From positions 22,489,896 to 22,553,895 of the forward strand of contig JBCNJP010000003.1 of the NCBI GenBank assembly GCA_039602395.1: DNA of 64,000 nt. Direction: 5' to 3'. Origin of the DNA: Deinandra increscens subsp. villosa. Lineage: Eukaryota; Streptophyta; Magnoliopsida; Asterales; Asteraceae. Position numbers and translations under genes: made by a program. The first letter of the stretch is position 1. Each line of letters begins with the position of its first letter. Under the pieces are notes generated by a model that searched no databases, was not told the origin of the DNA, and saw only the letters and a list, made by a program, of their open reading frames with translations. Below, one piece after another: positions 1 to 9,460 of the stretch.

Positions 1-38
1 ATAATCTCGACGCAGCACCCGAAATTGAAACTTCAAAA

Positions 39-2755
39 ATGGCGGCCACTTCTGAAAACCTAAAACCTGAGAAGGTTCCAACAAAACACAATCTTGACAT
101 TTCTTATTGTCTAATTTCTCAAGAAGTCCTTGATACCTTCGTCGAGGACTTTCACATTCCTTCAAATTTCCATCCCACTCTGCCTGGTTCCAAAAAACCT
201 ATTTACCCATTCCCTGAAGGTAAAATAGGGTTGTATTTTGACTTCTTTAAACAAGCAAATTACAGGATTCCTTTCACCCCGTTCCTTTTTGAAGCCCTAG
301 AATATTTCGGGATTCATATTGCTCAATGCAACCCACCAGGCCTGTCTATCTTAAACCACTTTGAGTTATCATGCCGAGCCCTTGGAATTACCCCCAACGT
401 TACTCTGTTTCGTGCCTTTTATCGCTTAACCATGGGCGGAAACTGGTACACATTTGAAAAACGCCGCGAACTCAGCCCAATTTGTAGCAGCAAACCTGCC
501 ACTAACCGTCTTTGGAAAAACCAATTTTTCTACCTTGACAACACATGCGTTCCATCAACCATGATCTGGCGCGATCCAAAGTTCGCTATTCGCGATGATC
601 CCCCCAAAAAAGAAACCATCAACCAAAAGCATTTTACCCTTATAGGCAGCTTCTCATTCCCCGTTCGCAAACTTCCTGAAGAAATTCTAGTTGCTGCACA
701 GATCAGCACGCACTGGTCTAACCCTCACTTGCGACCTTCCTTCTTTAACGAAGGCGCTAGTGAGTTTCATATTTCATTTTCTTCTTTCTTTATTGCTTTA
801 TAACATACTAACTTATGTTTTTATCTTTTTTGTTAGAGATGGATCTATCTGGTGTACTGAAACTGCGAGATTTCTCGTCTTTAACTTTTGAATCTCCTAC
901 CGACCACTCAGATGCAACTCCTACTTTGGAACCAACTGGCGCAACTTCCAGCACCACCGTTGCTACTGACAAAACACCATCTGAGACCCAAGAAACTGAT
1001 TCTGCTCAAAACCCACCTACTGTTACAACCAAGAGAAGGAAACATATTGCCAAAGGCCATCATGAATCCCCAAAGAAGGATGAACCACTTGCGAATAAAA
1101 GGAGCAAGAAAGAAGTACCGAGAAAAACCGAAAAAGCAGTTGATGCCAATGCACCCCCTGTAATTGTCCAAAGTGAGAAAACCGATGTTCCCCGGCGCTC
1201 TCCTCGACACAATGTTCAGAACCTCACACCTTCCGGAAATGACAACACTCCCTCTAGCGAAACACAAATGGATCGTCTGGCTGATGCTGTTTCTCCTTCT
1301 GATGATGTAAGTTTCAAATTTGAAAAATCCAAATCTTCACCTGTCAGCCCGCCCAGTTTGTCATATATGATTTCTAGTGACGACATCACTATGAATGAAT
1401 ACTTTGCCACATCACCCCCAGCTACCTTAGAGATTACCGAAGAGAATCCCTCTACCACTCTCACATCCAGCCATACCATCTTACCCCCTATTCATCCTAG
1501 CACTGGAACAATCTTCCCAGCATCTCAAAGCGGCCTGTCATCCTCCAGTATCTCAACCTTCCTTTCCTCTACCCAGAATGAAATCGAGTGGTTGAAAAGT
1601 GAATATGCACAAGTTAAAACAAGAAGAACCGCAGGATACAACTTAGGTGAACTGTTCCTTCCCAATTGGAACATAAACAACAACGACAGTTTCACAGATC
1701 CTGCAATTGCAAAAAACATGTTTTTGCACAGTTCCACCCCTAATGATGTGAAGTTCCTTCAAGGTCTTCCCCCTTCTGTTTTAGCCTCCCGCATTGCTGC
1801 TATTCAAGCTGAGAATCAGTCAATCATACCTGAGCTCTACAACCGATGGATCAGAGCTGAAAATGCCAATTTGTCTAACGAAATTGCTCAAATGCAAACC
1901 CCAGCAATACAAAGCAAAATTCAGCGTTTGGAAAAGGACAAAATGGCTCTTATGAAGGCGAAAAATGATATGGCTCAAAAGAAAGTCCTGGCGGAACTTG
2001 CGTTGAATGAAACTCGCTCAATGGTTGACATGCTAAAGAAACAACAACTTTCTCTTGAGAAGAAGAACTTAGATGCCTTGAAGGAAACCGAGTCTTTAAC
2101 GCAAGAAAAGAAGTTGCTCAATGATCAATTGCAAACATCTTCTGCCGGTTAATTTTCTTTACTCTACATATTTTTACATTGTTCTTTTATTTACGTCTTA
2201 CAATTTTCCCACTAAATCTTCTTCCTTATCCTACTTGCATTACCAGAGGTTACTGGCTTGAAAGATGCGTTGACCCAACAACGCCATAAATTTGAAGAGG
2301 AAAGGAAAGCCTTGGGGAAAAAGCTTGAAGAACTAGAAGAAGAGAAGCGTACCTTACAATATGACAAATCATGGTTACTCCAGGAAGGCATTGATGCTAT
2401 CGTGAAGAAGCTGTTCAAAGACCCTGACTTGGTGTCCACTGTTGGGAACATCAACAATGCGATGAACGCATGTGGAGTTAATGAAGGTTTAATCCTCGGG
2501 TTTCACTATGCAAAAACGCCAGGAACTTCCGTTGGAGCATTGAAGGAATTTGACAAGGATGCGAACAAGAAACTTCATGAAGCCACTGAGGCCTTCAAAC
2601 ACCTGAGCATTCCATTTCTGAAGCAGTTCCCGGACCTTCATGATGCCCCATTGGAAACAATCCAAGAAATCATTCTTGGCGACAAACTAACTCACCGTTC
2701 CGACCAACCTGAATCTGCTACCAAGTCACACAATACACCTTCCAGTTCCGCATGA
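39..2755 (+). CDS. Tat-element antisense ORF, probable three-exon gene (gypsy-type transposon N-terminal domain plus coiled coil)
   Basis: Three adjacent open frames join cleanly if two GT-AG introns are removed: exons 39-759, 837-2147 and 2247-2755 (2541 nt, 846 residues). Both junctions are phase 1 and keep the frame. Residues about 20-240 resemble the domain called putative gypsy type transposon (Pfam Transposase_28 as I recall), with the recognisable motif TFEKR near residue 147. The middle is rich in Ser, Thr and Pro with Lys/Arg clusters, possibly nuclear localisation signals. From about residue 590 onwards long heptad-like stretches (ERKALGKKLEELEEEKR) predict a coiled coil. No catalytic motif is visible and the function is unknown. 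Start chosen at the first ATG of the open frame; the related copy at 17198 starts similarly. The gene converges on pol, so its transcript would be antisense to the element. No internal stop remains, which is unusual among its decayed neighbours. Confidence 0.72.
760..836 (+). other. Predicted intron 1 of the antisense ORF
   Basis: This 77-bp stretch starts GTGAGTTT (consensus donor) and ends in a T-rich tract followed by TTGTTAG. It is AT-rich and contains a stop in the upstream frame. Removing it joins exon 1 (721 nt, phase 1) to the next open frame, beginning MDLSG. The second antisense ORF at 16517-17198 ends in a GT donor at the same phase. Confidence 0.7.
2148..2246 (+). other. Predicted intron 2 of the antisense ORF
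   Basis: This 99-bp T-rich stretch starts GTTAATTTTC and ends TTGCATTACCAG. The upstream frame would stop at 2150-2152 without splicing. With splicing the coiled-coil frame runs on into the 2258-2755 region. Inferred from sequence only. Confidence 0.68.
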
Positions 2756-2975
2756 TCACCTATGGTACTCCCTTGTTTCCTTTTGTGTTTGAAAAACTTC
2801 AGCCTTCTTTAAACAATTCCCGCTTGCATGCGGATGAACTTACTAAACCCGTATGTGTAGGGCAATTAACTTTGATATTTTGCACATTTTGACTTGTGGT
2901 AATCGCATGTGTTTCTTACTATAATATCTCATGTTTCTTTATTTAACTTTGCTTAAAAAATTTATGAATGCCGCA

Positions 2976-3004
2976 TACTCATGTGTTGATCAGACACATG
3001 AGTA
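2976..3004. repeat. Perfect 11-bp hairpin between the convergent ORFs
   Basis: TACTCATGTGT (2976-2986) is followed by a 7-nt loop and its exact reverse complement (2994-3004). It lies between the antisense ORF stop (2755) and the pol stop (3494) and could form a hairpin in either convergent transcript. Confidence 0.7.
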
Positions 3005-3078
3005 CGAATTGTTTAAGGAAAAGAACTTCAGTAGCAAAGTTAAATTTAAACCTTACTCATACACAAGTAACATTAATT

Positions 3079-3175
3079 AATTTAGAACACATCCATTTTT
3101 GGAACATATCCATGTTTTGGAACATACCCAATTTTGGAACATATCCACGTTTTGGAACATATCCACTTTTAGAGC
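3079..3175. repeat. Short tandem repeat with core TTTTGGAACATATCCA
   Basis: About five imperfect units of TTTTGGAACATATCCA/TTTTGGAACATACCCA lie head to tail. More diverged forms (ACATATTC, ACATATCC) continue to about 3360. The region is the non-coding spacer between the two convergent Tat genes. Confidence 0.65.
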
Positions 3176-3493
3176 GAAACATATTCACTGCAAGTCTAAT
3201 TTAGACCAAACCAATTTTGTGCAAAACATTTCCAACTTAATTCTTTGGATCATATCCTCCTTTCAAACGAAACATATTCGAATGGTTTTAACTAGAATAC
3301 ATCTAACTTTGCATGAACCATATTCAAGCAATTTAATCAGAACATATCCAACTATATAGAATTTTCACATTCACAAAGTTTTACTCATTGAGACATACTC
3401 AATCTTATTTCGAAAATGACTATCATTAAACGAACTGAAAATAAAAAACAACAACTTCGATAACCACCTCCGCATCATCCTCTACTTGATTGC

Positions 3494-6400
3494 TCACACA
3501 TGATACTTACGCAAGTGAATTCCATTCCACGACCTTGGCAGAACCTTTCCACTCTCATCTTCAAGTACATAAGATCCTTTTCCTAAAACCTCCACAATTT
3601 TATATGGACCTTCCCATTGTGGTGTTAGTTTCCCTTGCTTCAGCACTCTACTTACATCATTATTTCGTAAAACCAAATCACCCTCCTTAAAATAATAAAC
3701 CCTCGCATGTGCGTTATAATATTTCTCCATCGCAGTTTTGTACTTCCCTTCTCTAATAGCTGCAACTTCCCGTCTTTCCTCTAACATGTCAAGGTTTTCC
3801 CTTATCATTTCATCATTATTATCTTTCCCAGCCATCCTTTGTGTCGGAACTCCCACCTCTGCTGGAATTACTGCCTCAGAACCATACGTCAAACTGAAAG
3901 GCGTCTCCCCGTTAGCAGTTTTTGGCATTGTCCTATAGGCCCACAACACATGCGTTAGCTCGTCAACCCATCCACCTCCTGTTTTATCCAAGCGTACTTT
4001 TATGCCTTCAACTAAACTCCTATTAACTCGCTCAACCTGCCCATTAGCCTGCGGATGCGCAACAGATGCAAAAATTTGTGTTATAGCAAGTTCTTCACAC
4101 CATTCCTTAAAGGGGTTATCAGCAAACTGTTTTCCATTATCGGAAATTATATATAAGGGTAGCCCGAATCTTGAGATGATATACTCCCACACGAACTTCT
4201 TCACTTGTACCCCAGTAATGCTTGCAACTGCTTTGGCTTCGACCCACTTAGTAAAATAATCAACAGCCACAATTAAAAACTTAACTTTTCCCGCAGCTTC
4301 TGGAAATGGCCCAACAATGTCAATACCCCATTTCTGAAATGGCCAAGCTGATACGATTGGCACCATTTCATACTTCGCTTTCAAGCTAACCGGAGCAAAT
4401 CTCTAACACTCATCACACCTTTTAATTATGTCACTAGCAAACTTATGCATATTGGGCCAATAATAACCCAACAAAATCAATTTGTTAACTATCATCCGAG
4501 GTCCCATGTGATTCCCACAGATCCCCTTGTGAACCTCATGAATCACATAAACTGCTTCATCTTCGGTCAAACATTTCAACAAAGGACCCACATACGTCTT
4601 TCTATATAATATTCCTCCTTGGATTTGGTATTGCAAAGATTTAACTTTTATCTTTCTCGCTTCTTCTTTCCCTTCCGGTAACTTCCCTGTCATCAAGTAC
4701 TCGTATATTGGCGTGTACCATATTGAATCAGACATTGTCACATCTGAAACTTGCTTCTTTAATATCGAAGGCCCTTCCAGAACTTCCACTCTTATTTCCT
4801 TTCCCAAGTGCTTGAAAGATGTTGATGCCAACTTACTCAACACATCAGCTTTCTTATTTTGACTCCGAGTTATATGTATAACCTCACATTTACCGAATTC
4901 CTTCATCAAGACTTTAACCTGATCCAAATATAATGCCATTGCTGCGCTTTTAGTTTCGTAATCACCACTTATGTGCTTGACAATCAGCAACGAATCAGTA
5001 CACACTTGTACCTCGTGCGCCCCTAGCATCTTCGTCATTCTTAAACCTGTTAATCCAAAAATTTGTGAATAAAACATATCAAAACAAACTAATTAAAACA
5101 GTTTCTCTTGTCACATCTAAGCAACCTGCCAATACGGCCTCATACTCAGCCTCGTTATTTGAAACTCCAAAATTAAACCGTATAGCATAAGTCATTTCAT
5201 CGCCTTCTGGGCTCACTATTAGTATTCCTGCACCCGCTCCTTCACTTCCTGTTGACCCATCTGTAAATAGTTTCCAGAGCAACATCTTTCCTACATCCAT
5301 CACATCCAATGGCTCCTGCTGACTCATAGGCATTTCAGCCAAAAAATCAGCAATCACTTGCCCTTTTACTGCAACCCTTGGTTTAAACTGTATGTCAAAC
5401 TGCCCTAATTCCACGGCCCATTTGACCATTCTCCCCGACATCTCCGCTCTGCGCAAAATTTGATTGATTGGACAAGCCGTTAATACTTCCACACAATGCG
5501 CTTGAAAATACCTTCGCAATCGTCTTGCAGCCACAACCAATGCCAACACTAGCCTCTCCATAGGTACGTATCTCCTCTCATAATCTTTTAACACCTTACT
5601 CACATAGTAAATCGGCATCTGACCATGCGTCCTCTCAGCCACAAGAACTGCACTCACAGATCCTTCTGTCGCTGCTATATACATTTGCAATGTTTCTCCC
5701 ACAATTGGAGCTGTTAGAGTTGGTAACATAGTTAATATTACCTTTAACTCTGCAAATGCATCCTCCGCTTCTTGAGTCCACTGAAAATTTTCCTTTCCCA
5801 AACATTCTTTCAAAACTTTCATGAAAGGCAAAGACCTTTCTGCGGCTTTGGCAACAAACCTATGCAACGCAACCAACCTTCCATTCAAAACCTGAACATC
5901 CTTTACTGAAGTTGGTGATTCCATCTGCAATATTGCTTCCACTTTTTTCGGACACGCCCGAATCCCCTCATTAGACACCATCATTCCCAAAAACTTTCCG
6001 CTTTGCATGCCAAAAGAACATTTCTTTGGATTTAGTTTCATATTTATACTTCGCAACTTTGCAAATGTTTCCTCAATGTCCCTAAACATTCCATCCTCCT
6101 CTCTGCTCTTAATCACTATATCATCCACATACGCCTCTAAATTCCGTCCGACCTGATCTTGAAACGTTTTATCCATCAACCTCTGATAAGTTGCCCCAGC
6201 GTTTTTCAGACCGAAAGGCATTTTAGTATAACAGAACAGACCTTCCCTTGTAATAAACGTGGTCTTATCCTCATCCTCCACTGCCATTTGTATCTGATGA
6301 TACCCTTTATATGCGTCCAAAAAACATTTCCACTTAAACCCAGTGACCGAATCAACCTTCCAATCGATCTCCGGTAGTGGGTAACAATCTTTAGGGCACA

Positions 6401-8051
6401 CATTATTTACATTTTTGAAATCGATGCACATCCTCCACGACCCGTCACTCTTTTTAACTAACACGGGATTTGACACCCAATCTGAAAATTGAATTTCCCT
6501 AAGGATGTTCGCTTCCAACAACTTATCCACTTCGACCTTCACAACTTGTGCCCTTTCATCATCCATCCCTCTCTTCCTTTGCTGATATGGCACACTTCCT
6601 GGGTACAAAGCTAATTTATGTTCCGACAGGTGCCTCGGAACGCCAGTCATATCTGAAGGCTCCCATGCAAAAACATCCACACTTTTAATCAGCAAATCAT
6701 ATAACTTTGCCCTCGCCACCTCTGACAATTGATCACCAATTTGTAACTGTTGATCAGGGTATTTTGAATTGATCGCCCACTTATCCTTTTTCATCATCTC
6801 CCTTCTATCTTCCTTCTTTACTTCTGGCACCTGCACAGTGTATACCTTTAAACATGTATCAGAGGTTAAAGATGCGACCCCTGTTGGTGTTGGAAACCTT
6901 ATCATCCCATGAGTTACTGATATGACAGCTCTCAACTGGCTCAACACCGGTCTCCCTAAGATTACGTTATGAGAGGATGCCGCACTGACTACCAGAAATG
7001 TAACATCCAAGGCTCGAATCTGTTCTCCTGTTCCTATAACCATTGGCAAAGTAATTTCTCCCATGGGTTTGACCATTTCTCCCGAAAAGCCCATCAGAGG
7101 AACTTGTGACGGAACCATCTTTTGTCTTACTTCGACACCCATTTTCTGAAAACACTGCTCATACATTATATCCGCCGCACTTCCACAATCAATATACACT
7201 CTTTTAACTTCATAATCTGCTATTGTCGCAACTACCACCACAGGTTCCTCCCTTACCATCTGCCTTAAGAGCGGAGGAAATGTAATCTCCTGATATTGCC
7301 AATCAGCTTGTTTACTTGCTTTCTTCTGTTGTAAGCTTCCCTGCTGCAACCGCTTCCTACCTACCATATGAATTACTTTTGCTGGTTCAGCACCCACGCC
7401 CTTCAAAACTTTTACCAAATGTCCCAACTTCCCAGACCGTACCGCTTTATCGATCTCCTTCTTCAATGCCCAACAAGCATCAGTTGTGTGACCCCTATCT
7501 TGGTGAAAATCACAGTACTTGTCAAGATTTTTCATAGGAGCAGACTTTATTTTGGGAGGAGCCTGGAATTGCACTCGCTCGGTTGACAAGATTTCACTTG
7601 GCGTCTTGATAAGTTCCACAAATTTATCATGTCTTGCAGGAAAATAATCACCCCTTGGCTGATTTCCAACATACCTTGCTCTAGAACCAATAGGCCTAAC
7701 CCACTTGTTCTGGAAGTAACCTCCACCTCCTCTTATTGGACCAGCATATTTTCTATTAGCCTGATCCGACTTTACATATCCTCCTCGTGGAAGTGTATTG
7801 CGATTTTCCTGCTGAACAAAACTTCCACATGCATTTTTACCACGAACATAAGCCCTAGCTTTATCCATCGACACTTCCATAGACTTTGGAAGATCCTCAT
7901 GTAGCTTCTCAACCAACTGAGCGCATCTGACTCCATGACAAAAACCTGAAATACGCAACTGATCACCTGCCCCAGAAATTTTCATACTTTCTCTATTGAA
8001 CCGGCCTATAAAATCTTCAATCGATTCTTGATCCTTACGCCGGAAGTTTCT
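3494..8051 (-). pseudogene. Tat gag-pol polyprotein (gag C-terminus, protease, RT, RNase H, integrase)
   Basis: The frame is open from 8051 down to an 'HLRKYHV' C-terminus at 3494, except for an internal 79-bp intron-like insert (5047-5125) and one TAG codon (4403-4405). In order: gag C-terminus with a short Cys/His motif (YCDFHQDRGHTTDACW); protease-like region (YIDCGSAADIMYE); RT with CIDF, MPFGLKNAGATYQ and the YVDD active site near 6120-6130; RNase H (FTDGSTGSEGAGAGI, NNEAEYEA, then the DS of VQVCTDS beyond the insert); integrase zinc region ending CDEC; and the integrase core with WGIDIVGPF, ISDNGKQF and ANGQVERVNR (DDE triad). The stop falls just after CDEC, where relatives have Gln, so it is probably CAG to TAG. 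No ATG is supported: the N-terminus of gag is lost and an in-frame TGA lies at 8052-8054. Confidence 0.85.
5047..5125 (-). other. Probable spliceosomal intron inside the RNase H domain of pol
   Basis: On the minus strand a 79-bp segment starts GTTGCTTAG and ends TTGGATTAACAG. Its middle is T-rich and carries a TAA stop. Its length is not a multiple of three, so it shifts the frame. Removing it joins the sequence after NNEAEYEAVLAG directly to LRMTKMLGAHEVQV, which is how RNase H normally runs in this family. Ogre, a Tat relative, is known to have an intron upstream of RT; I do not recall one at this site. Confidence 0.6.
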
Positions 8052-8069
8052 TCAATCGATTCTTGATCC
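8014..8069. repeat. 21-bp direct repeat at the truncated gag edge
   Basis: TCTTCAATCGATTCTTGATC(C) occurs at 8014-8034 and again at 8049-8069. The first copy is the gag coding sequence; the second lies just past the point where gag similarity stops. This looks like a duplication at a rearrangement junction. Confidence 0.6.
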
Positions 8070-8381
8070 ATACTTTCTCATCTACTCATCAACTTCCTTG
8101 TATACTTCATACGGCCTTTTACTCTTCACGTATTTTCTAGGTACCCGATTAATTACATATGTGGATTTCTCCACTGATTCCATCGCCACTTAATTTTGTC
8201 ATCATTCAGACATCTAGACTTAACTCTATCACTTTGATTTGGTCTAGTAATTACCTATTGTTTTTTCCCAAACTTTAGATAAACTCATTGATTTGGAGAT
8301 TCGATCAAGATTGCCAAATTTCATCATCTTTTTTTGCACCTTAAACTCTATCAACTTGGTTCTTACTGATGACGGAAGAAG
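8070..8381. other. Unassigned spacer
   Basis: No coding similarity, terminal motif or repeat was recognised here. It separates the broken Tat element from the block that is duplicated at 29.1 kb. Confidence 0.4.
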
Positions 8382-8598
8382 AAACTGCATATATAGAAGA
8401 TATTGGCCGCCCCTGGTAAAGGTCAAGGCCTTTTTAATGATGATTATGGTTCAAATCTCGTCGATGATGGTGTAATTTAAATGGTGTAGTTCAAGAAAAA
8501 TTGAAACTCATTAGGGCACGTATAGTAGTGATGTCGCGAGAAAGTATAACGTGTGCCACCTCAGCTGTTAACTCCGTAAGCATCACACCCATTCATTG

Positions 8599-9283
8599 TT
8601 TTTTTTTTGAATGGCGGAGATGATATAAAAAGTAATAGGATACTGCAAAAAAATAAGTACAAATACAACGAAAAACGCTAAAAAAATCTAAGACACCAAT
8701 TACATTTGAAAAATCATAGCTTTGTTTTTAGTAGGGTCGGGTTTGCTATCCAAAAGGGGGTTGTGGCGCAACTTGTTGCCTGTTTACCTGCCACTTTGTT
8801 GTAATCTGATCCTTGAAGAAAGGTTATAAAATCACCTTTTTTCTATTAAAAAATATATATATTTGAAATGAAAAATTGCACCACTCACTCCACTCCACCA
8901 TGTGTTTTGACTTGTTCGGAATCCACATTATGTGATAGCGCCTTTACTTCACCCAATAGTTGTTACGTCGTTGTGTCTTTGTTGTTGTGATTTTATCGTT
9001 TATTGCCCTTAATATACTCCAACATGTTATAAGTATGATGACATTCATTTTCTTTCTTTTATCTCCCTTGTAAACTGTTTTATGAAAATCGGCAAGGTCT
9101 GATATAGAGAAAGCGAATATTAGAGCTGACTTGATCCACCTTGGTAGTGATGCCCAAACTTTGGTGGTCCACCAACAAGCGTTTAATGGATGCTCATGTG
9201 ATTCTTGATCATCCAAGCAAAGACAGCATGACATAGATGGAACTAAAACCCCCCCTATGAGACAGTGCAGTGAGAGTTGGAAT
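8599..9283 (-). mobile_element. LINE (L1-type) 3' end fragment, copy A
   Basis: On the minus strand the frame 9234-8944 encodes a reverse-transcriptase zinc-binding-like C-terminus (CCLCLDDQESHEH, then ACWWTTKVW), and the open frame can be followed upstream to about 9283. A 3' untranslated stretch follows and ends in a poly(A), seen as a T run at 8599-8608. The LINE is cut at 9283 by the Ale-type copia. Confidence 0.72.
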
Positions 9284-9460
9284 TATAGAGGATGATGCAA
9301 AGGTGCTTGAATATTCATTAGGACAAATGCCTTATATAATGGCCATACAACAATGGAAAGGAAATATTACATGAGGTAAATAAGTAATCTAGAATCAATA
9401 CAATAACTATAATATCAATTATAATCTCTACCAAGTATACAAGAATCCTAGTCTCTAATA
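9284..9460 (-). repeat. 3' LTR of Ale-like copia copy A
   Basis: 177 bp nearly identical to 30000-30175 and 34512-34688. Read on the minus strand it begins TATTAGAGACTAGG and ends CCTCTATA, giving TA...TA rather than TG...CA ends. It is preceded on that strand by a G-rich polypurine tract (CGGGGGCG). Confidence 0.85.

Larger units (their letters stand above)
1..8051 (-). mobile_element. Ty3/gypsy retrotransposon, Tat lineage, 5'-truncated
   Basis: A gag-pol on the minus strand (3494 to about 8051) and a convergent plus-strand ORF (39-2755) lie in the order pol, antisense ORF. This is known for Tat-type elements (Retand, RIRE2, Grande), where an antisense ORF sits between pol and the 3' LTR. 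The 3' LTR should therefore lie left of position 1. The gag N-terminus, leader and 5' LTR are missing: gag similarity stops near 8042, next to a short duplicated sequence. The protease-RT-RNaseH-integrase order and the lack of a chromodomain fit a non-chromovirus Ty3/gypsy element. Exact family not determined. Confidence 0.85.

Noticed and set aside
6159..7904. Plus-strand small ORFs over the Tat pol
   Set aside because: Shadows of the strong minus-strand polyprotein.
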